A DNA stretch of 64,000 bases from Pukyongia salina (GCF_002966125.1 NZ_CP027062.1:496001-560000); one strand, 5' to 3'; shown: positions 7,687-20,104, numbered from the stretch's first letter. The notes: generated by a model not told the origin, from the sequence alone. Numbers and translations are program-made.

Positions 7687-8604
7687 CTATCCTTCCCTTA
7701 CCAAAGGCATGGTACTACATCTTAATAGTCCGCCCTGTTTGGCGATCTCTCCGTAAGCAACCTCTTCCACGGTAAATCCCTCGGTACGAAGCCAGTCGTT
7801 CAGTCTGGTAAAATTTCTTTCTGAAATAATTACGTCTGGAGAAATTGAGAAGATATTACTAAACATACTTGCCATTTCATCGGTCGTGATATGAAAGCAG
7901 TTTTCTTTTCCGAAGAAATTAACCAACCACTCATACTCCTCTACCTCCAGGAAACTCTCTTTATGTATGATCGCTTTGCCTTTTCCTATGGGTTGAAAAC
8001 AACAATCCAAATGGAGTGCGTTCATGCGAGGATCTGTATTGGATTTTCGCAAATTAAACGACTTCACTTTTTTATGTGGAAACAAATTTTGAAGTGCCTC
8101 CACAGCCTTCATATTGGTGCGTGCGGTTATATAATCTGCATAATCATCTCCTCGGTAGGTTCCTACAAAAATATGATCGTTCCATGGCATCACATCTCCT
8201 CCTTCCACATGGCAGGCATCGGGTAGGATAATTCGGAATGATTTCTCAACATGACTCCATACATGTTCTGTCGCATCGATCTCCCTTTCTCTGTCCGGTA
8301 AGATATTAGCGATAATAATCTTATCCTCGATCACGAAGGAAATATCTCGCGCGAATATCTGGTTGTAGTTTTCCAGTACGTGCGGCCGAAAAACCTTCAC
8401 ACCATACTTCTGTAAGACCTTTACCACCCCTTCCATTTCGTTTACCATATCTTCTTCTGAAGGGTAAGTACCGGCCAGGATGTGTTCCCTGGATTTAGGG
8501 TCGTACGCATCTTCCACTGAAGGAGTAGGGCCGTTGCTTTTGGCCGATCCAAGAACGACGGCTTTTAAAGGTGATATCTCGTCGGTAATATGAAGTGTTA
8601 GCAT
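7687..8604 (-). CDS. dimethylarginine dimethylaminohydrolase-like / arginine deiminase-related hydrolase
   Basis: A 305-residue pentein-fold protein, the second in this window after CtlX. It has the conserved RD of FARDISFV near residue 90, the catalytic EGGDV segment, the His of NALHLDCC, and the nucleophile Cys296 in the C-terminal GGLLRCST motif. Enzymes of this group hydrolyse or transfer amidino groups of arginine derivatives; the exact substrate (arginine, methylarginine, or an amidinotransfer) cannot be read from the sequence. It lies downstream of gltA on the same strand, but a terminator and a separate promoter-like box separate them. The ATG used here follows that box by only 4 bases. 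Confidence 0.85.
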   Translation of the reverse strand: MLTLHITDEISPLKAVVLGSAKSNGPTPSVEDAYDPKSREHILAGTYPSEEDMVNEMEGVVKVLQKYGVKVFRPHVLENYNQIFARDISFVIEDKIIIANILPDREREIDATEHVWSHVEKSFRIILPDACHVEGGDVMPWNDHIFVGTYRGDDYADYITARTNMKAVEALQNLFPHKKVKSFNLRKSNTDPRMNALHLDCCFQPIGKGKAIIHKESFLEVEEYEWLVNFFGKENCFHITTDEMASMFSNIFSISPDVIISERNFTRLNDWLRTEGFTVEEVAYGEIAKQGGLLRCSTMPLVREG

Positions 8605-8608
8605 GCGG

Positions 8609-8616
8609 CAAAGATA
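8609..8616 (-). promoter_or_regulatory. Bacteroidota -7 box (TATCTTTG) for the DDAH-like gene
   Basis: On the minus strand the octamer TATCTTTG matches the Bacteroidota -7 element TAnnTTTG and ends 4 bases before the ATG at 8604. A TTG lies 25 bases upstream of the box, slightly beyond the usual 17-23. The geometry predicts transcription starting at or right next to the start codon. Confidence 0.5.
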
Positions 8617-8775
8617 GAAAAAGGGAAGGAGATTTTACAGTCAAAACTAGTCTTAAACACCACTCCTGGATACAATAGTAAGAAGTAAAATATCCAGCTG
8701 GCAGACGTTATGTGAAATCAACTTCTAAGGCGACTATCATGACATTCTATTGCCGAAGTTAAACAGGGGACCCTA

Positions 8776-8820
8776 AAATAAAAAAGCATCCGTTCTATGA
8801 GGATGCTTTTTATATTTTTT
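8776..8820 (-). terminator. gltA terminator (bidirectional hairpin)
   Basis: A perfect 10-base stem (8782-8791 with 8801-8810, GCATCC core) with a 9-base loop lies just after the gltA stop. Runs of A and T on both flanks give a U-tract on either strand, so it can end gltA transcription and would also block reading from the other direction. Confidence 0.85.
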
Positions 8821-8827
8821 TAAGTTC

Positions 8828-10114
8828 TTATCGATTTTCAATGTCTTTGAATTTTCGCAAATTCTCTCCTATATAAACCTGCCTTGGTCTGCCGATAGGT
8901 TCTTTTCTCAATCTCATTTCACGCCATTGTGCGATCCATCCTGGTAAGCGCCCTAAGGCGAACATTGGGGTAAACATTTCGACAGGTATCCCCATAGCCC
9001 GATAGATTATCCCCGAATAAAAATCAACATTCGGGTAAAGCTTGCGATCTACAAAATAGGGATCTTCCAGGGCCTCCTTTTCGAGTCCTTTGGCGATATC
9101 CAATACCGGATCCTCCACACCCAGATCTGCCAGAACTTCGTCTGCTGCCTTCTTAATTATACGAGCTCTTGGATCGAAATTCTTGTATACCCTGTGACCA
9201 AATCCCATCAAACGGAAGGGATCGCTCTTATCTTTGGCTTTGGCCATATATTTCTTGGTGTCCCCATCATCGTCTTTTATTGCTTCCAGCATTTCGATCA
9301 CAGCCTGGTTAGCCCCTCCGTGAAGTGGCCCCCAAAGGGCAGCAATCCCGGCAGAGATAGAAACAAACAGGCCGGCATGAGATGAGCCCACAATACGCAC
9401 CGTGCTGGTGGAGCAGTTTTGTTCGTGGTCTGCGTGTAGGATTAATAATTTATCGAGGGCATCTACTACTACCTCATTAGATTTATATTCATCGTTAGGA
9501 TGCTTGAACATCATTTTCAGAAAATTGTCCACATAGCCCAAAGAAGCATCCCCATAATCTAAAGGTAAGCCGGCTCTCTTGCGATAAGTCCAGGCAGTAA
9601 GTACCGGGAATTTCCCTAATATTCGAACGATGGCATTGTACATTTCCTCTTCACTATCCACATTAACCGAGGAAGGATTAAATGCTACCAAAGCAGAAGT
9701 TAGCGATGATAATACTCCCATTGGATGTGCAGACTTTGGAAAGCCATCTAAAATTTTCTTCACATCCTCATCAACTCTGGACTGTGCTCGGATATCATTA
9801 TGGAATTTAAGCAATTTTTCTGCTGAAGGTAATTCTCCAAATATCAATAAATACGCAACTTCCAGGAAATCGGCCTTTTCGGCAAGTTCTTCGATCGCAT
9901 ATCCACGGTATCTTAAGATTCCTTCTTCACCATTGAGGAAAGTTATAGCACTTTCACATGAACCTGTGTTCTTGAATCCCGGATCAATTGTAGTTACACC
10001 TCCTGTATCGGCACGAAGTGATTTTATATCGATAGCTAGTTCGTTTTCGGTTCCTTCAACAATTGGAAACTCGTAGGAAGTCCCATCTATGATTAGGGTA
10101 GCAGTTTTTGACAT
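8828..10114 (-). CDS. gltA: citrate synthase
   Basis: A 428-residue type II (hexameric-length) citrate synthase condensing acetyl-CoA and oxaloacetate at the entry of the TCA cycle. The catalytic residues are all visible: His265 in GPLHGG, His307 in FGHRVY and Asp364 in PNVDFYSG, plus the arginine-binding segment FDPRAR. The N-terminal beta-rich region (about 1-45) is typical of the gram-negative form. ATG start, normal length. A 183-base gap separates it from eno upstream and a terminator follows it, so it is probably a single-gene transcript. Confidence 0.98.
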   Translation of the reverse strand: MSKTATLIIDGTSYEFPIVEGTENELAIDIKSLRADTGGVTTIDPGFKNTGSCESAITFLNGEEGILRYRGYAIEELAEKADFLEVAYLLIFGELPSAEKLLKFHNDIRAQSRVDEDVKKILDGFPKSAHPMGVLSSLTSALVAFNPSSVNVDSEEEMYNAIVRILGKFPVLTAWTYRKRAGLPLDYGDASLGYVDNFLKMMFKHPNDEYKSNEVVVDALDKLLILHADHEQNCSTSTVRIVGSSHAGLFVSISAGIAALWGPLHGGANQAVIEMLEAIKDDDGDTKKYMAKAKDKSDPFRLMGFGHRVYKNFDPRARIIKKAADEVLADLGVEDPVLDIAKGLEKEALEDPYFVDRKLYPNVDFYSGIIYRAMGIPVEMFTPMFALGRLPGWIAQWREMRLRKEPIGRPRQVYIGENLRKFKDIENR

Positions 10115-10248
10115 ATTTATGATTTGAAAAATGTGATTTTCGTAAGGAATGCTAATTTACGAAATATCCAGCTATTTTTTTAACATAATGGCAGCCATCT
10201 AGGTTAAAAATTCCTTAAACATTTACTTTGTAGATTAATAATCTATGA

Positions 10249-10278
10249 CAAAAAAAGCCCTGTGATTTACAGGGCTTT
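10249..10278 (-). terminator. eno terminator
   Basis: A perfect 10-base inverted repeat (10254-10263 with 10269-10278, AAGCCCTGT type) with a 5-base loop is followed on the minus strand by a run of six T. It lies 20 bases after the eno stop and would end the carA-eno transcript. Confidence 0.88.
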
Positions 10279-10297
10279 AAATTCTATAAAAGATAGA

Positions 10298-12702
<2,405 letters not shown>

Positions 12703-12720
12703 TTTTCTGAAAGAGTTTTA

Positions 12721-12728
12721 CAAAAATA
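12721..12728 (-). promoter_or_regulatory. -7 box (TATTTTTG) for carA-eno
   Basis: TATTTTTG on the minus strand matches TAnnTTTG and lies 18 bases before the carA ATG. A TTG 15 bases upstream falls inside the 3' arm of the ribosomal terminator, so the promoter would overlap that terminator. The spacing is short of the usual 17-23. Confidence 0.4.
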
Positions 12729-12730
12729 GC

Positions 12731-12768
12731 ATAAAAAAAGGGACAAGCTTTATAAACTCATCCCTTAG
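12731..12768 (-). terminator. rho-independent terminator of the ribosomal protein cluster
   Basis: On the minus strand AAGGGATGAG and CTTGTCCCTT form a stem of about 10 pairs including two G-U, around a 9-base loop, followed by seven T. It starts 23 bases after the rplQ stop and would terminate the whole rpsL-rplQ transcript. Confidence 0.87.
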
Positions 12769-12790
12769 TTATTTACAAATAAATGTTCAT

Positions 12791-13267
12791 TTATTCTTCT
12801 TCCTTAGTTGCCGTTGTCTCAGTCGCCGGAGCCACTGCCTTTGCACCGCCTCCACGTCTGCTTCTACGTGTAGATTTCTTCTTGGTTGGTTTCCCGGCAT
12901 TGTAGAGCTCGTTATAGTCTACCAGCTCTATCATTGCCATATCGGCGTTATCACCCAGACGATTTCCCAGTTTAATAATTCGGGTATATCCTCCCGGACG
13001 ATCTCCAACCTTAGCAGCCACATCTCTAAATAGTTCGGTTACAGCATCCTTTTGTCTTAGTTTGCTGAAAACGATACGTCGATTGTGCGTAGTATCTACT
13101 TTAGACTTGGTTACCAACGGCTCTACAAATTGCTTTAGGGCTTTTGCCTTGGCAACAGTAGTATTTATTCGTTTGTGTTCAATTAGGGAACATGCCATGT
13201 TAGCTAACATCGCTCTTCTGTGCGCTGTCTTTCTTCCTAAATGATTTACTTTTTTTCCGTGTCTCAT
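12791..13267 (-). CDS. rplQ: 50S ribosomal protein L17
   Basis: Last gene of the cluster. Residues 1-116 are the conserved L17 core, opening [17 protein letters not shown]. About 40 further residues form a low-complexity tail: first Lys/Arg-rich ([12 protein letters not shown]), then Ala/Thr/Glu-rich. E. coli L17 has a much shorter C-terminus; extended tails occur in Bacteroidota. It starts 60 bases after rpoA. Confidence 0.98.
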   Translation of the reverse strand: MRHGKKVNHLGRKTAHRRAMLANMACSLIEHKRINTTVAKAKALKQFVEPLVTKSKVDTTHNRRIVFSKLRQKDAVTELFRDVAAKVGDRPGGYTRIIKLGNRLGDNADMAMIELVDYNELYNAGKPTKKKSTRRSRRGGGAKAVAPATETTATKEEE

Positions 13268-13327
13268 GACATTTTTGTTTAATCATCATCTTGCTACAAC
13301 TCATTTTGAGGAGCAAAATATGATGGA

Positions 13328-14320
13328 TTAGTCTTTATCTAATTTATATTTTGAAAGATCCATTCCGAAGCTCAGACCTTTTACATTTACCAATTCTTCA
13401 AGCTCGGTTAAGGACTTCTTTCCGAAGTTTCTAAACTTCATTAGGTCGTTCTTATTGTAAGATACAAGATCACCAAGGGTATCAACTTCGGCAGCTTTCA
13501 AACAATTTAGTGCACGAACACTTAGGTCCATATCTACTAATTTGGTTTTAAGAAGCTGGCGCATATGAAGCGATTCTTCATCATAGGTCTCGGTTTGGGC
13601 GATCTCATCGGCTTCAAGTGTAATACGCTCATCACTAAATAACATAAAGTGATGGATCAGCGTTTTAGCAGCTTCCGTAAGAGCATCTTTAGGATGAATC
13701 GATCCATCTGTGATGATCTCGAATACCAGTTTCTCGTAGTCGGTCTTCTGCTCTACACGATAGTTCTCAATGCTATACTTAACATTTTTTATCGGGGTGT
13801 AGATAGAATCTGTGAAAATGGTACCTAAAGGAGCATTTGCCTTCTTATTCTCTTCAGCAGGAACATAACCTCTACCTTTCTCAATGGTAATTTCGAAATT
13901 CAGATTCACTTTTGCATCCATATTGCATACTACAAGATCCGGGTTCAATACCTGGAATCCTGAAATAAACTTCTGAAAATCTCCAGCGGTTAATTGTTGT
14001 GCACCAGAAACAGAAACTGTTACGGTTTCGTTATCGATCTCATCGATCTGTCTTTTAAAACGAATTTGTTTTAAATTCAGGATGATCTCGGTAACATCTT
14101 CAACAACACCGGCAATGGTAGAAAATTCGTGGTCAACCCCTTCGATACGAACCGAGGTAATTGCAAAACCTTCCAATGAGGAAAGTAGTACTCTTCTTAA
14201 TGCGTTACCAACTGTAAGACCATAACCCGGCTCTAAAGGGCGAAATTCGAATTTCCCCTCGAAGTCGGTCGAGTTGATCATGATAACTTTATCAGGCTTT
14301 TGAAAACTAAATACTGCCAT
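13328..14320 (-). CDS. rpoA: DNA-directed RNA polymerase subunit alpha
   Basis: A 330-residue alpha subunit. The N-terminal assembly domain (about 1-230) includes the dimerisation segment [11 protein letters not shown] and [11 protein letters not shown] linker is followed by the C-terminal domain (about 250-320), with [14 protein letters not shown] and the helix-hairpin-helix end [11 protein letters not shown] that contacts UP elements and activators. Normal length. It lies in the alpha operon between rpsD and rplQ, 21 bases after rpsD. Confidence 0.99.
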   Translation of the reverse strand: MAVFSFQKPDKVIMINSTDFEGKFEFRPLEPGYGLTVGNALRRVLLSSLEGFAITSVRIEGVDHEFSTIAGVVEDVTEIILNLKQIRFKRQIDEIDNETVTVSVSGAQQLTAGDFQKFISGFQVLNPDLVVCNMDAKVNLNFEITIEKGRGYVPAEENKKANAPLGTIFTDSIYTPIKNVKYSIENYRVEQKTDYEKLVFEIITDGSIHPKDALTEAAKTLIHHFMLFSDERITLEADEIAQTETYDEESLHMRQLLKTKLVDMDLSVRALNCLKAAEVDTLGDLVSYNKNDLMKFRNFGKKSLTELEELVNVKGLSFGMDLSKYKLDKD

Positions 14321-14341
14321 AGTGTGATTCCTCTGTTTTTA

Positions 14342-14947
14342 TTATTTAGAATATAGTTCGACGATGAACTGTTCGTTTATATTTTCCGGGATCTGCAGAC
14401 GCTGAGGAACAGATACATAAGTACCTTGCATAGTTTCAGCATTCCAAGTGATCCATTCATAAACGTGACTGGCGTTTGCCAGTGAATTCTGTATAGCTTC
14501 AAGAGATTTTGATTTCTCTCTTACTGCAACCACATCACCAGGTTTACACTGGAATGATGGGATGTTCACTTTTTCACCGTTAACCGTGATGTGTCTGTGA
14601 GATACTAATTGTCTTGCAGCACGACGACTGGGAGCAATTCCCATACGGTACACTACATTATCCAATCTTCCTTCACATAACTGTAGCAACACTTCACCGG
14701 TGATCCCGGGAGATGATGTCGCTTTTTTAAACATATTTCTGAACTGTCGCTCAAGGATACCATAGGTATACTTTGCTTTTTGCTTTTCAGCAAGCTGAAT
14801 TGCATATTCAGATTTTTTTCCACGACGACGGTTGTTCCCGTGCTGTCCCGGAGGGTAATTTCTTTTTTCGAACGACTTATCGTCTCCGAAGATCGCCTCG
14901 CCGAATTTACGGGCGATTTTAGTTTTTGGACCAGTATATCTTGCCAT
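14342..14947 (-). CDS. rpsD: 30S ribosomal protein S4
   Basis: A 201-residue primary 16S rRNA-binding protein. The S4 RNA-binding domain is clear in [10 protein letters not shown] and the [14 protein letters not shown] segment. The N-terminus ([16 protein letters not shown]) lacks the four-cysteine zinc site of some S4 proteins, so this is a zinc-free form. S4 represses the alpha operon in enterobacteria; whether it does so here is not shown by sequence. An 80-base gap separates it from rpsK. Confidence 0.98.
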   Translation of the reverse strand: MARYTGPKTKIARKFGEAIFGDDKSFEKRNYPPGQHGNNRRRGKKSEYAIQLAEKQKAKYTYGILERQFRNMFKKATSSPGITGEVLLQLCEGRLDNVVYRMGIAPSRRAARQLVSHRHITVNGEKVNIPSFQCKPGDVVAVREKSKSLEAIQNSLANASHVYEWITWNAETMQGTYVSVPQRLQIPENINEQFIVELYSK

Positions 14948-15027
14948 TTTTAAGTGATTTTGAAGGTGAAGCTAAATTAAGGTCTTAACTATCCTCTAGC
15001 TCCAGGTTCTCTTCAGGTTGATATTTA

Positions 15028-15426
15028 TTAAACTCTTCGTCTTTTTGGAGGACGACATCCATTATGTGGCATTGGAGTTACGTCGATGATCTCGGTAACC
15101 TCAATTCCTGCGTTGTGAATAGAACGGATAGCAGATTCTCTACCATTTCCAGGTCCTTTCACATATACTTTTACTTTACGTAATCCGGCATCCTTTGCTA
15201 CTGTTACTGCGTCTTCGGCAGCTAACTGAGCAGCGTAAGGAGTATTTTTCTTGGACCCTCTAAAGCCCATCTTTCCAGCCGAAGACCAGGAGATCACATC
15301 TCCATTCTTATTGGTCAACGAAATGATGATATTGTTGAAAGAAGCAGTTACATGGGCTTCTCCAACAGACTCAACATTAACCTTACGTTTTCTTGTACCT
15401 TTTCCTTTTGGGCTAGTCTTTGCCAT
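15028..15426 (-). CDS. rpsK: 30S ribosomal protein S11
   Basis: A 132-residue platform protein of the 30S subunit contacting mRNA near the E site. The conserved core runs [17 protein letters not shown] through [11 protein letters not shown] to the C-terminal [16 protein letters not shown]. The N-terminus is Lys/Arg-rich. It begins 11 bases after the rpsM stop in the alpha operon. Confidence 0.98.
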   Translation of the reverse strand: MAKTSPKGKGTRKRKVNVESVGEAHVTASFNNIIISLTNKNGDVISWSSAGKMGFRGSKKNTPYAAQLAAEDAVTVAKDAGLRKVKVYVKGPGNGRESAIRSIHNAGIEVTEIIDVTPMPHNGCRPPKRRRV

Positions 15427-15437
15427 ATCTCTAGGTA

Positions 15438-15812
15438 TTATTTAGTTGCTTTTTTCTTGTTAGCAACAGTTTTACGTTTTCCTTTTCTTGTTCTCGAATT
15501 ATTCTTGGTACGCTGTCCTCTTAAAGGAAGACCCGTTCTGTGACGAATACCTCTGTAACAACCGATGTCCATTAAGCGCTTTATGCTCAATTGCACTTCA
15601 CTACGTAATTCACCTTCGATCTTGAAAGACCCAACGGCCTCACGAACAGCACCGATCTCATCATCGTTCCATTCGCTTACCTTTTTGTCTTCACTAACTC
15701 CGGCTTTTTCAAGTATATCCTTTGCCCGGCTTTTTCCAATTCCGAAGATATACGTTAACGCGATTACACCCCTCTTTTGTTTCGGGATATCTACACCTGC
15801 GATTCTTGCCAT
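15438..15812 (-). CDS. rpsM: 30S ribosomal protein S13
   Basis: A 124-residue 30S head protein that contacts L5 and tRNA. It starts [19 protein letters not shown], has the helix-turn segment [11 protein letters not shown], and carries the [19 protein letters not shown] signature before a very basic C-terminal tail that reaches the P-site tRNA. It lies 3 bases after rpmJ. Confidence 0.98.
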   Translation of the reverse strand: MARIAGVDIPKQKRGVIALTYIFGIGKSRAKDILEKAGVSEDKKVSEWNDDEIGAVREAVGSFKIEGELRSEVQLSIKRLMDIGCYRGIRHRTGLPLRGQRTKNNSRTRKGKRKTVANKKKATK

Positions 15813-15815
15813 AAC

Positions 15816-15932
15816 TTATCCTTGTCTTTGTTTGAACCTAGGGTTCTTTTTGTTAATTACATATAATCTGCCTTTTCTGCGTACGATCTTGCAGTCGGCA
15901 CTTCTTTTCTTTACTGACGCTCTTACCTTCAT
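15816..15932 (-). CDS. rpmJ: 50S ribosomal protein L36 (zinc-free form)
   Basis: A 38-residue gene between infA and rpsM, found by translating the gap: [15 protein letters not shown] and so on, ending NPRFKQRQG. Compared with zinc-binding L36, the ligands at positions 11, 27 and 33 are Ser, Asn and Phe, and only Cys14 remains, so it cannot hold the usual zinc. Gaps are 5 bases to infA and 3 bases to rpsM. Confidence 0.97.
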   Translation of the reverse strand: MKVRASVKKRSADCKIVRRKGRLYVINKKNPRFKQRQG

Positions 15933-15937
15933 AGCTA

Positions 15938-16153
15938 TTAGTATCTGTATGTTATACGAGCCTTGGTTAAATCGTAAGGGCTCATTTCTAGTTTTACTTT
16001 ATCTCCGGGTAATAATTTAATATAGTGCATACGCATCTTTCCCGAAATATGTGCGGTAACAATATGACCGTTTTCCAATTCTACACGAAACATAGCATTT
16101 GACAATGCTTCTACTATAGTTCCGTCTTGTTCTATTGCGGGTTGTTTTGCCAT
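15938..16153 (-). CDS. infA: translation initiation factor IF-1
   Basis: A 71-residue OB-fold protein that occupies the A site during initiation. It opens [30 protein letters not shown] and contains the conserved [24 protein letters not shown]-type core in shorter segments. The location between secY and rpmJ is the usual one outside the Enterobacteria. Its start is 2 bases past the secY stop. Confidence 0.98.
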   Translation of the reverse strand: MAKQPAIEQDGTIVEALSNAMFRVELENGHIVTAHISGKMRMHYIKLLPGDKVKLEMSPYDLTKARITYRY

Positions 16154-16155
16154 AA

Positions 16156-17508
16156 TTATGCTACTGCTTTTCTGTTCTTACCAGACTTCATCAAACCATC
16201 ATAATGACGATTCAACAAGTATGAATTAATTTGTTGCATGGTATCGATTGCCACACCAACCATAATTAATAGCGAGGTTCCTCCAAAGAACAACGCCCAT
16301 CCCTGCTGTACTCCCATCAGCTTCACAACAAAGGCCGGAGCCACAGCTATCAAAGCCAGGAATAAAGATCCGGGAAGCGTGATCTGAGACATTACTCTGT
16401 CTAAGAATTCGGCAGTGTCTGTACCGGGTTTAATACCTGGTATAAAACCACCGCTTCGTTTTAGGTCGTCCGCCATCTTGTTGGTTGGTACCGTGATCGC
16501 TGTGTAGAAATACGTGAAAATAATGATTAGTATTGCAAACACTACGTTATACCACAGGCCAAATATATCACTGAAGGTAGCCTGAATTCCTTTAGCAAAT
16601 TCGCTATCGGATAAACTGGCAACTGCAGAAGGAACGAACATGATCGCCTGAGCGAAGATGATAGGCATTACTCCCGATGCATTCAGCTTTAAAGGAATGA
16701 ATTGACGTGCGCCAAAAATATTCTTCTCATAACCACCGCTTGCTGTTCGTCTTGCATATTGGACAGGGATCTTCCTAACCGCCATTACAAGCATCACAGA
16801 TGCGAGAATGATTATAAACCAGATTACTACTTCTATAAGGATCATGATCACATCACCTGCTCCTGGTTGCAGTCTGGCTGCAACACTCTGGATAAAACTC
16901 TGTGGTAATGTGGCAATAATACCTACCATGATCAAAATTGAAATACCATTCCCAATTCCTTTGTCTGTAATTTTTTCTCCAAGCCACATCGCGAATACAC
17001 ACCCCGTTACCAGAATGATCACAGAAGACACGTAGAACATGGTTCCCATTCCCTGCTGTACCATCACAAAGGCCGAATCCGGCACTCCAAGAGCCGGTAA
17101 TCCTGCCAGGTAACTAGGCGCCTGAACCAAACATATACCAATGGTTAACCATCGGGTAATCTGATTGATCTTTTTACGACCGCTTTCTCCTTCTTTCTGT
17201 AATTTCTGAAGGTATGGAACAGCGATCTGCATCAACTGTACCACAATAGAAGCCGAAATGTACGGCATGATCCCCAGAGCAAATACAGATGCATTTGCGA
17301 AGGCACCACCGGTAAAGGCATTAAGTAATCCTCCAATTCCACCAGCATCAAACTTCCCTGCGAATTCCGCAAGTTTAGAAGCATCAATTCCGGGTAATGT
17401 CACTTGTGCACCAAAACGGTATACCAATAATAGTCCGAGTGTAACTACGATTCTATTACGTAATTCCTCGATCTTAAAAACATTCTTTATGGTTTCTATA
17501 AACTTCAT
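16156..17508 (-). CDS. secY: preprotein translocase subunit SecY
   Basis: A 450-residue inner-membrane protein with ten predicted transmembrane helices, forming the export channel with SecE and SecG. Conserved segments are [18 protein letters not shown] in helix 1, [13 protein letters not shown] near the plug, the cytosolic loop IPVQYARR, and GFIPGIKPG before the last helices, where the SecA- and ribosome-binding loops lie. Normal length. It sits in the spc operon after rplO. Confidence 0.99.
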   Translation of the reverse strand: MKFIETIKNVFKIEELRNRIVVTLGLLLVYRFGAQVTLPGIDASKLAEFAGKFDAGGIGGLLNAFTGGAFANASVFALGIMPYISASIVVQLMQIAVPYLQKLQKEGESGRKKINQITRWLTIGICLVQAPSYLAGLPALGVPDSAFVMVQQGMGTMFYVSSVIILVTGCVFAMWLGEKITDKGIGNGISILIMVGIIATLPQSFIQSVAARLQPGAGDVIMILIEVVIWFIIILASVMLVMAVRKIPVQYARRTASGGYEKNIFGARQFIPLKLNASGVMPIIFAQAIMFVPSAVASLSDSEFAKGIQATFSDIFGLWYNVVFAILIIIFTYFYTAITVPTNKMADDLKRSGGFIPGIKPGTDTAEFLDRVMSQITLPGSLFLALIAVAPAFVVKLMGVQQGWALFFGGTSLLIMVGVAIDTMQQINSYLLNRHYDGLMKSGKNRKAVA

Positions 17509-17521
17509 TGGTGCGTTTTAA

Positions 17522-17974
17522 TTACAATGTTACTACTTCACCACCAGCAGCTTCAATAGCTTCTTTCGCCGAGGCAGTAAACTTGTGTGCAGATACTTTT
17601 AATTTGGCCTTCAATTCTCCTCTTCCAAGGATCTTCACCATATCGTTCTTACCAGCCAAACGAAGACTTACAAGAGTATCGAAGTCTACCGTATCTTTTA
17701 TTTTCTTATCATCAACTAGTTTCTGAAGGGTATCAACATTGATCCCCTGATACTCCTTGCGGTTGATGTTAGTAAATCCGAATTTAGGAACACGACGCTG
17801 TAATGGCATCTGTCCACCTTCGAAACCTAATTTCTTGGAATATCCGGAACGTGACTTCGCACCTTTGTGCCCACGACCTGAAGTACCGGCTTTACCCGAT
17901 CCCTGGCCTCGCCCTAAACGCTTTCCCTGTCTGCTGACAGAACCATCTGCTGGTTTTAAGTTACTTAAATCCAT
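17522..17974 (-). CDS. rplO: 50S ribosomal protein L15
   Basis: A 150-residue late-assembly 50S protein. The long basic N-terminal extension ([22 protein letters not shown]) threads into 23S rRNA; the C-terminal domain includes the VVTLGRGELK-like segment [20 protein letters not shown] in shorter pieces. It starts 10 bases after rpmD and ends 13 bases before secY. Confidence 0.98.
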   Translation of the reverse strand: MDLSNLKPADGSVSRQGKRLGRGQGSGKAGTSGRGHKGAKSRSGYSKKLGFEGGQMPLQRRVPKFGFTNINRKEYQGINVDTLQKLVDDKKIKDTVDFDTLVSLRLAGKNDMVKILGRGELKAKLKVSAHKFTASAKEAIEAAGGEVVTL

Positions 17975-17984
17975 TGTATATCTC

Positions 17985-18164
17985 TTAAGCGGTTTCTACT
18001 GAAACCAAATGTTTTACTTTAGTTACCATACCAAGAATATTTGGCGTGTCTTCGTGCTCTACCGTCTGACCTATTTTTTTCAGGCCTAACGCTTCCAGCG
18101 TACGTTTTTGGTTTTTAGTACGGTTAATTGCACTTTTCACCTTTGTTACTTTAATCTTTGCCAT
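17985..18164 (-). CDS. rpmD: 50S ribosomal protein L30
   Basis: A 59-residue protein read from the gap between rpsE and rplO. It starts [16 protein letters not shown], contains the typical [15 protein letters not shown] core and ends [11 protein letters not shown]. Gaps are 11 bases to rpsE and 10 bases to rplO, as expected in the spc operon. Confidence 0.97.
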   Translation of the reverse strand: MAKIKVTKVKSAINRTKNQKRTLEALGLKKIGQTVEHEDTPNILGMVTKVKHLVSVETA

Positions 18165-18175
18165 TTTCCTGTTTT

Positions 18176-18700
18176 TTATCCTTTATATAATTTCTCCAGG
18201 GAGATTCCTCTTTGCTTGGCAACGATCTGTGCACTTCTTAATTGAAGTAGCGCATCGAAAGTAGCCTTCACCACATTATGTGGATTTGAAGATCCCTGAG
18301 ATTTAGAAAGTACGTCGTGTACACCTACTGCTTCCAGTACGGCACGAACAGCACCTCCGGCAATAACTCCGGTACCAGGCGCAGCCGGTAACAAGGTTAC
18401 TCGTGCTCCACCGTATTTCCCTTTTTGCTCATGAGGAAGCGTTGCTTTATTCAATGGAATACGAACCAGGTTCTTTTTAGCGTCCTCGATCGCTTTAGCG
18501 ATTGCACTGGCCACATCCTTGGACTTTCCCAATCCGTGTCCAACAACACCATTCTCATCTCCTACAACTACAATAGCTGAAAATCCAAAGGCTCTACCCC
18601 CTTTTGTTACTTTCGTAACACGTTGTACGCCTACCAAACGATCTTTTAATTCAAGTCCGCCCGGTTTTACTAATTCTACGTTTTTATAGTCCTGATACAT
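18176..18700 (-). CDS. rpsE: 30S ribosomal protein S5
   Basis: A 174-residue protein important for decoding fidelity. The N-terminal dsRNA-binding-like domain (about 15-80) includes [20 protein letters not shown]; the C-terminal domain has [18 protein letters not shown] and the [13 protein letters not shown] segment. Located 5 bases after rplR. Confidence 0.98.
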   Translation of the reverse strand: MYQDYKNVELVKPGGLELKDRLVGVQRVTKVTKGGRAFGFSAIVVVGDENGVVGHGLGKSKDVASAIAKAIEDAKKNLVRIPLNKATLPHEQKGKYGGARVTLLPAAPGTGVIAGGAVRAVLEAVGVHDVLSKSQGSSNPHNVVKATFDALLQLRSAQIVAKQRGISLEKLYKG

Positions 18701-18705
18701 AGTTC

Positions 18706-19062
18706 TTAAAATTTAAGACCGCCTTCGCGAGCCCCTTCAGCTAATGATTTTACTCTTCCGTGGTAAAGGTATCCGCCTCGGTCGAAAGAAACGGCTTCGA
18801 CACCGGCCTTCTGAGCTTTTTCAGCAAGAGCCTTACCAACCAATTTCGCAACTTCGGTCTTATTAACCTTAGATGCGTTAATATCTTTATCTCTTGAAGA
18901 TGCAGCAGTGATCGTAGTACCTGATACATCGTCAATAAGTTGAGCATAGATCTCCTTGTTGCTTCTGAATACTGCCAAACGAGGACGTTGAGCAGTTCCG
19001 GAAACCGTCTTTCTGATTCTGAATCGAATTCGATCCCTTCTATCGTTCTTTGATAATGCCAT
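18706..19062 (-). CDS. rplR: 50S ribosomal protein L18
   Basis: A 118-residue 5S rRNA-binding protein of the central protuberance. The conserved pattern [20 protein letters not shown] is followed by the AEKAQKAG helix and the C-terminal [24 protein letters not shown]-type end in shorter pieces. Located 11 bases after rplF. Confidence 0.98.
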   Translation of the reverse strand: MALSKNDRRDRIRFRIRKTVSGTAQRPRLAVFRSNKEIYAQLIDDVSGTTITAASSRDKDINASKVNKTEVAKLVGKALAEKAQKAGVEAVSFDRGGYLYHGRVKSLAEGAREGGLKF

Positions 19063-19073
19063 AACGTTATTTC

Positions 19074-19616
19074 TTATGCAGATTTACCTGCTTTTCTTCT
19101 TATTTGTTCACCAACAAACTTGATCCCTTTTCCTTTGTAAGGTTCTGGTTTACGGAATCCGCGGATCTTTGCCGCTACCTGCCCAACCAGTTGCTTGTCG
19201 TGAGATGTTAATTTTACTATTGGATTCTTACCTTTCTCAGTAACAGTTTCCACTTTTACCTCAGGTGCAATATCCAATATAATATTGTGTGAGAATCCAA
19301 TAGCCAGATCTAATTTCTGACCTTGATTAGAAGCTCGATATCCAACTCCTACTAATTCCAACTCCTTGGTCCAGCCGGTTGACACTCCATTGATCATGTT
19401 GTTGATCAATGATCTGTACAATCCGTGCTTCGCCCTGTGATCTTTTGCATCGGAAGGACGTGCAACATGTACGTTTCCTTCTTCTACTTTTACGCTAACT
19501 CCTTCAAATTCCTGAGTTAACTCGCCTAATTTCCCTTTTACAGTTACCGTATTGTCTTTAACTTCTACAGTTACTCCTTCAGGAATCGCTACCGGGTTAT
19601 TACCTATTCTTGACAT
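19074..19616 (-). CDS. rplF: 50S ribosomal protein L6
   Basis: A 180-residue protein near the factor-binding site. Two similar beta-alpha domains are visible: the first opens [16 protein letters not shown], the second ends with the signature [13 protein letters not shown] followed by a basic tail. Located 18 bases after rpsH. Confidence 0.98.
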   Translation of the reverse strand: MSRIGNNPVAIPEGVTVEVKDNTVTVKGKLGELTQEFEGVSVKVEEGNVHVARPSDAKDHRAKHGLYRSLINNMINGVSTGWTKELELVGVGYRASNQGQKLDLAIGFSHNIILDIAPEVKVETVTEKGKNPIVKLTSHDKQLVGQVAAKIRGFRKPEPYKGKGIKFVGEQIRRKAGKSA

Positions 19617-19634
19617 TTCTTTGCTGTCTTTATT

Positions 19635-20036
19635 TTAGTATACGTAACACAGTAATTCGCCACCAACATTCTGGGCTTCAGCTTGCTTACCTGTCATTAC
19701 TCCTGCTGAAGTAGACACGATGGCAATTCCTAGGCCATTCAGAACTCTTGGGATATCCGAAGAACTTGCATATTTACGTAAACCGGGTTTACTAATTCTT
19801 TGCATTTTCTTGATCACAGGATCTTTTGTAAGCTTGTCGTATTTCAAAGCGATCTTAATAGTTCCCTGAGGCCCTTTTTCGTCTTCGAATTTGTAGCTTA
19901 AAATATAACCCTGATCGAACAAGATTTTTGTGATCTCTTTCTTAAGATTGGAAGCGGGCACCTCTACTACGCGGTGTCCAGCTTTCACTGCATTTCTAAC
20001 TCTGGTTAGATAATCTGCGATTGGATCTGTTGTCAT
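19635..20036 (-). CDS. rpsH: 30S ribosomal protein S8
   Basis: A 133-residue 16S rRNA-binding protein of the central domain. It opens MTTDPIADYLTRVRNA and carries the C-terminal STSAGVMTGKQA signature before GGELLCYVY. In enterobacteria S8 represses the spc operon; no equivalent site was identified here. A 68-base gap to rpsN is one of the longer ones in the cluster, and I see no clear structure in it. Confidence 0.98.
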   Translation of the reverse strand: MTTDPIADYLTRVRNAVKAGHRVVEVPASNLKKEITKILFDQGYILSYKFEDEKGPQGTIKIALKYDKLTKDPVIKKMQRISKPGLRKYASSSDIPRVLNGLGIAIVSTSAGVMTGKQAEAQNVGGELLCYVY

Positions 20037-20104
20037 TTATATTTGGTTACGGTAGTGGTTTTCGTCTGCCTTTTGCAAACAAACCTTCCACCAGTTAATA
20101 ATTT

